DNA from: Dehalococcoidia bacterium
Lineage (GTDB): Bacteria > Chloroflexota > Dehalococcoidia > Dehalococcoidales > RBG-16-60-22
DNA length: 19,838 nt
Assembly (NCBI GenBank): GCA_030615655.1
Contig: JAUWYU010000011.1
Location: 1 to 19,838, forward strand
Direction: 5' to 3'
Every line of letters starts with the position of its first letter. Within the stretch, counting starts at the first letter, position 1. The notes below the pieces were generated by a model. That model worked only from the letters and a program-made list of their open reading frames with translations, was not told the DNA's origin and did no database searches. The position numbers and the translations under genes were made by a program. Of the stretch, positions 1 to 5,763 are shown in pieces.

Positions 1-987
1 GTGGTCCCGGGGGACATCCACGAGGTCGGCATCACCGGCTTCCAGCATCAGCCTTCGGGTGGTCCATTCGTCAACGACCTTAATGATAACTCTCTCAAGA
101 TTTGCGGGTGCGCGCCAGTAATTATCGTTGCGGATCATAACAGTTTCGATACCGGATTCGAATCTCTCCAGCATAAAAGGTCCGGTCCCGTTCATTATTT
201 CCTGCAACGGCGAGCCGCCGGACGGTGGGTCATTAAGGGTTTCATAGGATGCCTGTGTGCCGTCCCAGTCACCATTTTCAATACACCATTCTTTGTCGAC
301 AATGGAACCCCAGGGTTGCGACAATATCTGGAGAAATGGCTCATAGGGAGTTGCCAGGTTGAACTGCACCCATTGGCCGTCTACCTCCACCTTGCTTGTT
401 ATATCTTCCAGCGGCATCAGGTCATCACCGCTGCGGGAGGAGTGAGTATCGGCACCGAAAAGCGGCTCGAAAAGCATCCACTGGGGGCCGGCTCCATAAT
501 CCTGAACCATACCCCGTTCGAAGGAATATTCCACGTCTTCAGGTGTCAGCGGGTTACCATTGTGGAAGGTAACTCCTTCACGAATCTTGAAACGGTAGGT
601 CATCCCGTCATCGGAGACCGTCCATTCGGTAGCCAGGATTGGGGCATACTCTGTGGTGCTCTCAGTAGTCCAGTTGGAGATGAGTGGTTCGTATACCGCC
701 TGTATTATCTCTCCACTGGCAGTGTCGTAAGCATAGGCCGGATCAAGCGTGTCCCAGGGTCCTATCGTGGCATAGATGAAGATGCCGGGATTCTTAATCT
801 CCGGCTTAGGTAGATCGGCTGCTACTTCAGGTGGGGCGGTTACTTCGGGTGTGGTGGTTACTTCGGGTATAGTGGGTACTACGGGTGTAGTGGCGGCTTC
901 TTCAGCAGTACAGGCTGGTAATAGTGTTACTGCAAAAATAAGGATTAGAAACATCGCCAAAAGTTTACCTATTCCTTTTTTCCTCAA
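1..987 (-). CDS. ABC transporter substrate-binding lipoprotein, family 5 (peptide/oligopeptide), partial
   Basis: The C-terminal part lies beyond the window edge; 329 codons are visible. The start is TTG at 987, chosen because AGGAGG sits at 996-1001, 8 bases upstream. An N-terminal Lys/Arg stretch and hydrophobic helix (about residues 9-23) end in the lipobox LLPAC, with Cys26 as the lipidated residue, so the protein should be anchored outside the membrane. A Thr/Pro/Val-rich linker (about residues 30-60) follows. Then come features typical of SBP_bac_5 proteins: WDTLDPAYAYDTASGEI, an LATEW element, YRFKIREGVTFHNGNPLTPEDVEYS and GTGPFMLERF. Known family role: capture of peptides or related solutes for an ABC importer (Opp/Dpp type). 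No permease or ATPase gene is visible; they may lie beyond the left edge. The ligand cannot be told from sequence. Confidence 0.9.
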   Translation of the reverse strand, partial: MRKKGIGKLLAMFLILIFAVTLLPACTAEEAATTPVVPTIPEVTTTPEVTAPPEVAADLPKPEIKNPGIFIYATIGPWDTLDPAYAYDTASGEIIQAVYEPLISNWTTESTTEYAPILATEWTVSDDGMTYRFKIREGVTFHNGNPLTPEDVEYSFERGMVQDYGAGPQWMLFEPLFGADTHSSRSGDDLMPLEDITSKVEVDGQWVQFNLATPYEPFLQILSQPWGSIVDKEWCIENGDWDGTQASYETLNDPPSGGSPLQEIMNGTGPFMLERFESGIETVMIRNDNYWRAPANLERVIIKVVDEWTTRRLMLEAGDADLVDVPRDH

Positions 988-1095
988 TTTGTGTTCCTCC
1001 TTTTTATAAATATTGGTCAAGTATAAAGTAAAAGTCCTGGTATGGAGCCTGTATTTTCTTGTGTCAACTAGTAGCGTGATTTTTAGACATTGATA

Positions 1096-1114
1096 ACCCT
1101 GCGCTATGCAGGGT
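1096..1114. other. short hairpin in the leader of the solute-binding protein gene
   Basis: The arms ACCCTGC (1096-1102) and GCAGGGT (1108-1114) are perfectly complementary around a 5-base loop. It lies about 110 bases upstream of the TTG start and would be in the transcript. No T-run follows on either strand, so it is not an obvious terminator. Function unknown. Confidence 0.4.
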
Positions 1115-1163
1115 ATAAACGTATTTGATGACCCCCTTTCCTAAAATAATCACTCGCACATAA

Positions 1164-1192
1164 TAATTAACATATTATAACTTATATGTCAA
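1164..1192 (-). promoter_or_regulatory. possible promoter for the solute-binding protein gene
   Basis: On the minus strand a perfect TTGACA (complement of 1187-1192) is followed after 17 bases by the AT-rich hexamer TAATTA (1164-1169), which matches a -10 box poorly. The surroundings are very AT-rich. The TTGACA and its direction fit the leftward gene, but the -10 is weak. Confidence 0.35.
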
Positions 1193-1212
1193 TATTTGCA
1201 GTAAAATACATA

Positions 1213-1241
1213 GATATACTACTTATAGTAATTAGTATATC
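1213..1241. promoter_or_regulatory. 9-bp-arm inverted repeat, operator-like
   Basis: GATATACTA (1213-1221) and TAGTATATC (1233-1241) are exact reverse complements separated by 11 bases. A nested TACTA/TAGTA pair lies inside. It sits between the divergent genes, about 200 bases before the EamA start. Dimeric regulators bind dyads of this size, but in AT-rich DNA some dyads arise by chance. Confidence 0.35.
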
Positions 1242-1442
1242 CTTATTAACATAGTATTTTCGGTGTAGAAGCTTCCGAATCGGTTGGATGATAGCTTAAA
1301 GTGGTATTTGGATGTAACTGAATGTGTTATTTCATCAACCATTCCCTCAATACTTTTTGTAGTGCCAGTGACAGGCTGTTTTTCGAAATTTACCACCCGG
1401 CCATTGTGTCTCGCTTATTGGAATAGTATAGTAGTAGCAGCC

Positions 1443-2318
1443 ATGAGGCAACAATATATAGTCATTACTATTGGAGTGGTATCTGTTTCATTTGCGGCAA
1501 TCTTTATTCGCCTTGCTGACGCACCCCCATTGGTAATTGCCACCTACCGGCTCTTTCTGGCTTCATTGATACTCTGGCCGTTAACTTTAACATATTCCAG
1601 AGACGAGTTACGGCATCTTACCCGGCGAGATATATGTTTAGCATTCGCGTCAGGCATCTTCCTCGCACTTCATTTTGGATTATGGATAACCTCGTTGAGT
1701 TACACATCGATAGCAACTTCGGTTATCCTGGCTACGGCAAGTCCCTTGTTTGTAGCGATCGCTTCCTACGTATTTCTCAAAGAAAGAGTATCCCGGAAGG
1801 CTATTATAGGTATTGCCATTTGTTTCATCGGCACGGCACTTATCGGTTACGGTAACTGGAGCCTCGGTTCCAGTTCCTTTCTTGGTGGCGCACTGGCCTT
1901 GCTGGGAGCCCTGACTGTAGCGGGTTATTTGCTCATCGGTCGCAGGCTCCGTCAAACGATGGGGCTATTAATCTACGGTTCTCTTACATGCAGTTCAGCT
2001 GCGTTATTACTTCTAGTCGCATCTTTAATCTGGCGTTATCCAATGTTTGGCTATACAGTCGATACCTATTTGATGTTAATTCTTCTCGCTGTGGTGCCGC
2101 AACTGCTGGGGCATCTGTCGCTCAACTGGTCGCTACGCTTTGTTTCGGCAACTATGGTGACTATCGCCGTTCTCGGTGAACCGGTAGGAGCGAACCTGTT
2201 AGCTTACGCCATACTCGACGAGGTGCCGAAAGCGTTCGAAATCTACGGAAGTGTTTTCATCCTGGCTGGTATATTCATCGCTTTTCGGAAAAATAAGGAA
2301 GCAACGTGGCGGGAATGA
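1443..2318 (+). CDS. EamA/DMT-family transporter (10-TM permease)
   Basis: A protein of 291 residues, close to the usual 280-300 for the drug/metabolite transporter superfamily. It has two repeated EamA halves. The first begins with a transmembrane helix (YIVITIGVVSVSFAAIFIRLA) followed by the common PPLVIATYR element at the start of helix 2. The second half carries the typical LGEPVGANLLAYAILDE signature near the C-terminus. About ten hydrophobic helices are seen. Family members export amino acids or other small metabolites; the substrate cannot be assigned here. The frame is open back to 1284, but I chose ATG 1443 because it gives the normal family length and N-terminus. The upstream 53 residues look unrelated. 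The ribosome site is weak. It stands alone, convergent with the broken methyltransferase. Confidence 0.85.
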   Translation: MRQQYIVITIGVVSVSFAAIFIRLADAPPLVIATYRLFLASLILWPLTLTYSRDELRHLTRRDICLAFASGIFLALHFGLWITSLSYTSIATSVILATASPLFVAIASYVFLKERVSRKAIIGIAICFIGTALIGYGNWSLGSSSFLGGALALLGALTVAGYLLIGRRLRQTMGLLIYGSLTCSSAALLLLVASLIWRYPMFGYTVDTYLMLILLAVVPQLLGHLSLNWSLRFVSATMVTIAVLGEPVGANLLAYAILDEVPKAFEIYGSVFILAGIFIAFRKNKEATWRE

Positions 2319-2340
2319 CTGTCACGTGATAACGTTTTAA

Positions 2341-2887
2341 CTAGCCTGGTTTAATGGCACGTGTCGCTATACAGGTAGCCATATACACCGCTACAGGGTC
2401 ATTTGCTTCAGGTCTCTGTCTATCCCTCATATAAATCAATAATAACAAACCCTACCTTTGTTTGGCCTCCGATTTGTTGTTCAAGGGTATGGCTAAATTC
2501 TAGCGGTTCGAGGTTTTCAATTCTACGTTTTAGTTCCTTTTCATCCAGGTCAATCTCATCGGAATATGGAAGTTTATATTTAACCTGAAGGACACCGGCC
2601 CTTTCGGCAATATCATAATCAAATAACCAGATTGCCGGATTTACGAAACCGGATAATAGTGCTCCTCCCTTTCGTAGAACTCTGAAAGCTTCTTTCCATA
2701 CGAGAAGAATGTCTGGTGTAAAATTATTAGATACAGGGTGAACTATCAGATCGAAACTGCTGTCGGCAAACATACTAAGATCAGCCATGTCGCCTTCAAT
2801 TATGCAGATATCCAGCGAGTCTCTTTTGGCTACATAATTGTCTCTGTTTAATTGCATCGGAGAGTTATCTAAAACGGTGACCTTAGA
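2341..2887 (-). pseudogene. class I SAM-dependent methyltransferase remnant, 5'-truncated and frameshifted
   Basis: The longest intact frame (2420-2857, from an ATG) encodes the C-terminal two thirds of a Methyltransf_11-like enzyme: FDLIVHPVSNNF (motif IV region), then a VWKEAFRVLRKGGALLSG element. The same frame extends upstream of that ATG as KVTVLDNSP, the normal end of motif II. It then meets TAG within bases that belong to an integrase remnant on the other strand, so the SAM-binding motif I (Gly-rich) is missing. At the 3' end the frame stops after YEG, but one base away the family's usual tail continues as DRQRPEANDPVAVYMATC and IATRAIKP to a TAG at 2341-2343. This implies one extra G (plus-strand C) in the CCC at 2424-2426. 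Both ends are broken, so it is very likely inactive. Confidence 0.8.
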
Positions 2888-3009
2888 TACCTACAGCCAT
2901 ATAACGCCAGGACTTCAAGAGGCGGTGGCCAACGCTTTGATGATGACATGCTGCCACATAAAGAGACTGCAAAAGTTACTCCGTGACCAATCCGTGACCA
3001 AAACAGTAA
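2870..3009 (+). pseudogene. tyrosine recombinase (phage-type integrase) C-terminal remnant
   Basis: The plus-strand frame reads TVTLDTYSHITPGLQEAVA. This closely matches the C-terminal end of tyrosine integrases, where the catalytic Tyr lies in a (T)LDTYSH context, here at about 2890. The catalytic Arg, Lys and His motifs upstream are absent; the sequence there belongs to a methyltransferase on the opposite strand. The nearest upstream ATG (2838) is inside that methyltransferase and is fortuitous. The fragment points toward the 3' end of the adjacent tRNA-Lys, the usual arrangement for an element inserted at a tRNA 3' end. The exact end of the fragment is uncertain. Confidence 0.7.
2981..3001. 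repeat. short direct repeat next to the integrase remnant
   Basis: CCGTGACCAA occurs at 2981-2990 and again at 2992-3001, separated by one base. It lies between the integrase remnant and the tRNA 3' end, where integrase arm-type binding sites often occur. Assignment as such a site is speculative. Confidence 0.4.
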
Positions 3010-3046
3010 GGCCCCTACTTCGTTTTCTCGGCGTAGGGACCTTTTT
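3009..3046 (+). terminator. rho-independent terminator downstream of the integrase remnant
   Basis: AAGG-C-CCCTAC pairs with GTAGGG-A-CCTT, leaving a small internal mismatch, and a run of T follows on the plus strand. It would end transcription of the former integrase gene before it reaches the opposing tRNA gene. Confidence 0.55.
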
Positions 3047-3058
3047 AGCCTCGTTTTT

Positions 3059-3134
3059 TGGTGAGCCGCACAGGAATCGAACCTGTAACCTGCTGATTAA
3101 GAGTCAGCTGCTCTGCCAGTTGAGCTAGCGGCCC
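3059..3134 (-). tRNA. tRNA-Lys (anticodon CTT)
   Basis: A full 76-base cloverleaf is read on the minus strand. The acceptor stem GGGCCGC pairs with GCGGCTC (one G-T). The D-arm contains AGCTCAACTGGCAGAGC. The anticodon stem GCTGA/TCAGC holds loop CTCTTAA, giving anticodon CTT. The T-arm contains GGTTCGATTCC, and CCA is encoded at 3061-3059. It decodes AAG lysine codons. Encoded CCA fits a bacterial genome. Its 3' end borders the integrase remnant, consistent with use as an attachment site. Confidence 0.95.
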
Positions 3135-3155
3135 GTATCGTATTTGCCGTTCTTC

Positions 3156-3185
3156 ATTCTAGCACCGTGAGATGCATTCTGGCAA
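3156..3185 (-). promoter_or_regulatory. sigma70-like promoter for tRNA-Lys
   Basis: On the minus strand TTGCCA (3185-3180) is followed after 18 bases by TAGAAT (3161-3156), 21 bases before the mature tRNA 5' end. Both boxes are near consensus and the location is as expected for a tRNA gene. Confidence 0.6.
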
Positions 3186-3223
3186 GTGGATTGGAGGCTA
3201 ACCGGCAGGGTGGGGCAAGCATG

Positions 3224-3261
3224 AAAATAGCTCTCCCGTGTATGGAAGATGGGAGAGCTAT
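3224..3261 (-). terminator. rho-independent terminator after the 72-aa gene
   Basis: A perfect 11-bp stem (ATAGCTCTCCC 3227-3237 and GGGAGAGCTAT 3251-3261) has a 13-base loop. On the minus strand it is followed by TTTTC. It lies about 70 bases past the stop of the 72-residue gene and before the tRNA promoter. Confidence 0.75.
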
Positions 3262-3329
3262 AAATCTGCCCCGCAGATAGTTGATGTCGTATCTTCTACT
3301 CTTAGTATTTTTATCAAAGTGTTGATGTG

Positions 3330-3548
3330 CTAATTTTGTGCGTGCTCGTTAATCTTCACCTTATTCACCGGGGCAAGAACATCGCCATCTGCTGTTAGTA
3401 TATCGTTGGCGCTCATTATATTCATATCCGGGTGCGAAAGACAGAAATTTTTCATATCTTCATCGTGTTTCTGGAACAACTTTTTGTCGTTCTTGTTCGA
3501 GACTTTTTGCTCATTGGTCTTACTTTTCCGTATCCATAGTATCAACAT
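3330..3548 (-). CDS. small protein of unknown function (72 aa)
   Basis: I do not recognise the family. The ATG at 3548 has a strong ribosome site (AGGAGGTG, 8 bases upstream), and a good terminator follows the stop, so the gene is likely real. The N-terminus is short and hydrophobic (MLILWI), followed by a Lys/Asn-rich stretch (about residues 7-32). The C-terminal half is mixed: an FCLSHPDMNIMSANDILTA segment, then a GDVLAPVNKVKI stretch. No cysteine cluster or clear motif is seen. It lies 38 bases downstream of the secreted-protein gene in the same direction, so the two probably share a transcript. Confidence 0.6.
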   Translation of the reverse strand: MLILWIRKSKTNEQKVSNKNDKKLFQKHDEDMKNFCLSHPDMNIMSANDILTADGDVLAPVNKVKINEHAQN

Positions 3549-3586
3549 ATTATTTACACCTCCTGTGTCGATTCAGTTTGTTTTAC

Positions 3587-4099
3587 TTATCCCGTGGTCA
3601 GATAAAATTTAGGCATGACGGCGCTTTTGCCAGTGCCGGTCCCGTAGCAATAAAAACAGCCCTTGTCAATGGTGATTTTATATCTGGCGTATCCTGGCAG
3701 AGTGAAGTTGACATAGCCATTGTTCATCGTTATGTAGGTATCGTGAGGCTCACCTTCACCAGTGGTTAATTTTTCCCACTGGTCAGTGCCGGTTTGGGCA
3801 TAGACTCCGACGTTAAGGGTTATGTATCGGTAGTAATGGACGAGCTCATCGGTATTGGTTATATAAAGGATAAACTGTGTGTCTAACGTAACGTCGCCGG
3901 AGTCAATGTAGAAGAGGTCGCCGGGGGTGACGCTACCTATGGCATTCCCGAAGCCGTTTAATTCTGGTGCGGCGCCGGATTCAGCCGCTTCAATTTGTAC
4001 TGTCGTATTACCGGCCAGAACATCGTCATAAGCGTATACCACGGGCCAGGGAGTGAGTAACGATACGGCGAGCAGGAGGAAAATCAGCTTCCTTTTCAT
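3587..4099 (-). CDS. secreted protein of unknown function (170 aa)
   Basis: The N-terminus is a classic Sec signal peptide: MKRK, a hydrophobic core (LIFLLLAVSLLTPWPVV), then YAYDD with likely cleavage after about residue 23-24. The remainder is beta-rich with alternating polar and aromatic residues (TLDTQFILYITNTDELVHYY, then ITLNVGVYAQ) and ends in a GYARYKITIDKGCFYCYGTG element with a CxxC-like pair (CFYC). I do not recognise a named family. The layout suggests a small extracellular beta-sandwich. It heads a two-gene unit with the 72-residue gene. Its leader contains a long imperfect hairpin (4127-4169). The ribosome site is weak (AAGG, 11 bases upstream), so the leader may influence translation. 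Confidence 0.75.
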   Translation of the reverse strand: MKRKLIFLLLAVSLLTPWPVVYAYDDVLAGNTTVQIEAAESGAAPELNGFGNAIGSVTPGDLFYIDSGDVTLDTQFILYITNTDELVHYYRYITLNVGVYAQTGTDQWEKLTTGEGEPHDTYITMNNGYVNFTLPGYARYKITIDKGCFYCYGTGTGKSAVMPKFYLTTG

Positions 4100-4126
4100 T
4101 TGAATTGGCCTTATGTCTTAACTCTG

Positions 4127-4169
4127 GAGGCGTAAGTAACCGATTAAATTACGGTCAGACTTTCGCCTC
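4127..4169 (-). promoter_or_regulatory. structured leader hairpin upstream of the secreted-protein gene
   Basis: On the minus strand GAGGCG (4169-4164) pairs with CGCCTC (4132-4127). Inside, AGT pairs with ACT and ACCG with CGGT around a TAATTTAAT loop, separated by small internal loops. The element starts about 70 bases and ends 27 bases before the ATG at 4099. A second short stem (CAGCT/AGCTG) lies just upstream. No known riboswitch consensus was recognised. Confidence 0.45.
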
Positions 4170-4288
4170 ACAGTCTCAGCTTATAGCTGTGATGAGTAAT
4201 AACATATAAAAAGCCGGGGTGAAGCTGTAAACATTGCATAAATGTTTTGGTGGCATAAGTGGCAGCTGTGAGTTTGATGGGGCATCAG

Positions 4289-4330
4289 AGATAAAAATAG
4301 AAAGGGCTTAGCATTTTGTTGGCCAAGCCC
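4289..4330 (-). terminator. rho-independent terminator after the degenerate receiver gene
   Basis: The arms GGGCTTGGC and GCTAAGCCC (4304-4330, one mismatch) form a stem that is followed on the minus strand by TTTCTATTTTTA. It lies 63 bases after the stop of the receiver gene. Confidence 0.7.
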
Positions 4331-4392
4331 TACTAACTATTGGGTCGTTACCAAGCTGGGGAACAGCTCGTACGGTGAATTTCTCGTTTGTT

Positions 4393-4812
4393 CTAGAGTG
4401 TACCGGTGTTAATATTGGAGAGCGGGTCGCTCATAGCGGCGGCATTCCGCTTCAGTGTCAGGTCTATCCGCTTTTTTAACGTATCAACTCCGAAAGGCTC
4501 GCTCAGGTAGCTGTCAGAACCCAGGTTAAGTCCTCTGACCGTGCCGCTGTCGGTGCCCCAGGTAGTGAGCATCATGATGGGGAGCCGGGTCCATTGTCGA
4601 AGCTGCAGGCATACTCCGATACCGTCAAGGGCGGGCATCATAATATCCAGGATGATGAACTCCGGTTCTTCCAGGTCAACTATGTCTTTTAGCTGGATTC
4701 CGGTATGCTGAGTATTCACTATCTCGCACTCACCATCGTTAAGCTCTTTTTGTAAGAATTCATTTAGTGCGGGGTCGCTGCTGATGGTAAGGATTTTAGT
4801 TTTTGCCAACAT
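4393..4812 (-). CDS. atypical stand-alone receiver domain protein (139 aa)
   Basis: A single REC domain with a short tail. The start is ATG at 4812, preceded by AAGGAGG; an upstream in-frame ATG (4860) lacks such a site. The fold markers are present: ILDIMMP with the phospho-acceptor-like Asp56, Thr83 in MMLTTW, and the YLSEPFG loop. Three residues normally needed for phosphorylation are changed. The acidic pair that binds Mg (DD in ILIVDDDP of the neighbouring regulator) is replaced by SS in ILTISSDP, and the invariant Lys of the KPF loop is Glu105. It therefore probably does not undergo normal aspartate phosphorylation and may work as a constitutive or ligand-driven protein-interaction module. 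There is no DNA-binding domain. It is separated from the OmpR-type gene by a terminator. Confidence 0.85.
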   Translation of the reverse strand: MLAKTKILTISSDPALNEFLQKELNDGECEIVNTQHTGIQLKDIVDLEEPEFIILDIMMPALDGIGVCLQLRQWTRLPIMMLTTWGTDSGTVRGLNLGSDSYLSEPFGVDTLKKRIDLTLKRNAAAMSDPLSNINTGTL

Positions 4813-4894
4813 GTTAGCCTCCTTGCGGTTATTGTTTTTGTTCTGGTATAAGACTAACATCCGTACAATAAACAGGGCATAAACGGCAATGGGG

Positions 4895-4912
4895 ATAAGA
4901 TAAATATCTTAT
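4895..4912. promoter_or_regulatory. 18-bp palindrome, operator-like, upstream of the receiver gene
   Basis: ATAAGATA and TATCTTAT (8-bp arms, 2-base spacer) form a near-perfect palindrome 83 bases upstream of the ATG at 4812, in the short region that must carry that gene's promoter. It could be a binding site for a dimeric regulator. Confidence 0.4.
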
Positions 4913-4935
4913 TAATGATTAAGAACAGGGGGGGA

Positions 4936-4965
4936 ATTAAGTGTTACATACGTTTAGGGTGTAAA
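4936..4965 (-). promoter_or_regulatory. possible promoter for the receiver gene
   Basis: The minus strand shows TTTACA (4965-4960), an 18-base spacer, then CTTAAT (4941-4936). Each hexamer departs from consensus. The location between the upstream terminator and the palindrome at 4895-4912 is right for a promoter. Confidence 0.3.
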
Positions 4966-5003
4966 GTAAGTTGACATAAGGTGAACCGAACGGCACAAAT
5001 AAA

Positions 5004-5035
5004 GGGGAGCCAAATAGCTCCCCCTTTTCTTTTTA
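5004..5035. terminator. bidirectional-type terminator hairpin after the OmpR-family gene
   Basis: GGGGAGC (5004-5010) and GCTCCCC (5017-5023) form a 7-bp stem with a 6-base loop, flanked by A- and T-rich runs on both sides (TTTATTTG on the minus strand). It lies about 33 bases after the stop of the response regulator and should end the leftward kinase operon. Confidence 0.75.
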
Positions 5036-5056
5036 TTTTAATAATTGAGGTTGATT

Positions 5057-5749
5057 TTAGGCTGTAGCCAGGTGGTAGCCGACGCCGGGGATGGTCTGGA
5101 TATACTTGGGGTTCTTGGGGTCAGGCTCAAGCTTGCGGCGGAGCCGCCCGACGAAGACGCGCAGGTATTCCTTTTCCGAAGAGTACTCGTTTCCCCAGAC
5201 GCTCTGCAGGAGCATACTGTGGGTGAGGACTTTATCGGAATTAACGGCCAGGTGCTGCAGTAGCGAATATTCGGTCGGGGTGAGTGTTATCTCTCTGCCG
5301 TTTACTGTAACGCGTCTCTTGGCGAAGTTAATCTCCAAGCCGTTACAGGTGAAGTTGGACAGGGCAGGGGCGACGGCGGGGTCACCCCGATGGCGGAAAG
5401 CAGTTTTGACTCGTGCCATTAATTCGGCGATACCGAAAGGCTTGGTCAGGTAGTCATCTGCACCCAGTTCCAGGCACTTGACCTTATCGTTTTCGTCGCC
5501 CCGGGCGCTGAGTATAATGATAGGCACGTCAGACCATTCCCGAATGCGGCGGCATACTTCCACGCCGTCTACCTTGGGCATCATGAGGTCCAGAATTATC
5601 AGGTCGACAAAGTCCTCCTGTACCGCATCCAGAGATTCTTCCCCATTGGTGGCGGTGGTAACTTCATAACCCCTGGCCTTGAGATTGGTGCTGAGCAGTC
5701 GAAGTATGGCCGGGTCGTCATCGACAATAAGGATTTGGTTTTTTTTCAT
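5057..5749 (-). CDS. OmpR/PhoB-family response regulator (230 aa)
   Basis: A two-domain DNA-binding response regulator. The REC domain (residues 1-120) has the acidic pair in ILIVDDDP, phospho-acceptor Asp54 in LILDLMMP, Ser81 and Lys103 in YLTKPFG, all intact. The winged-helix domain (about 133-230) has the typical LTPTEYSLLQHLA, then VLTHSMLLQSVWG, VFVGRLRRKLEPDPKNPKYI and the PGVGYHL end. Start ATG 5749 has AGGGGGA upstream; the longer frame to 5860 is inside the kinase gene. It lies 14 bases after the stop of the REC-GAF-kinase gene, so the two are probably co-transcribed and the kinase is the likely partner. Known role of the family: phosphorylation-controlled transcription. Targets cannot be read from the sequence. 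Confidence 0.93.
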   Translation of the reverse strand: MKKNQILIVDDDPAILRLLSTNLKARGYEVTTATNGEESLDAVQEDFVDLIILDLMMPKVDGVEVCRRIREWSDVPIIILSARGDENDKVKCLELGADDYLTKPFGIAELMARVKTAFRHRGDPAVAPALSNFTCNGLEINFAKRRVTVNGREITLTPTEYSLLQHLAVNSDKVLTHSMLLQSVWGNEYSSEKEYLRVFVGRLRRKLEPDPKNPKYIQTIPGVGYHLATA

Positions 5750-5763
5750 AGCTGTGTCCCCCT

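Larger units (their letters stand above)
988..1442. other. AT-rich divergent intergenic region
   Basis: This stretch of about 455 bases lies between the divergent solute-binding protein and EamA genes. I see no convincing gene. An open frame from 1284 runs into the EamA gene, but its first 53 codons have no ribosome site and no family resemblance. The stretch holds a short hairpin (7-bp arms ACCCTGC/GCAGGGT, 1096-1114), a promoter-like element reading left, and a 9-bp-arm inverted repeat at 1213-1241. Confidence 0.6.

Noticed and set aside
1..813. Plus-strand open frame of 270 codons at the left edge
   Set aside because: It is the complement of the substrate-binding lipoprotein, whose minus-strand frame has a lipobox, a ribosome site and clear family motifs.
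1284..1442. N-terminal extension of the EamA transporter
   Set aside because: The frame is open, but there is no ribosome site at 1284 and the extra 53 residues exceed the family's normal N-terminus.
2838..3128. Plus-strand 96-codon ORF as an intact gene
   Set aside because: Its start lies inside the methyltransferase, its middle is an integrase remnant, and its end runs through the tRNA-Lys. It is a chance join, not a gene.
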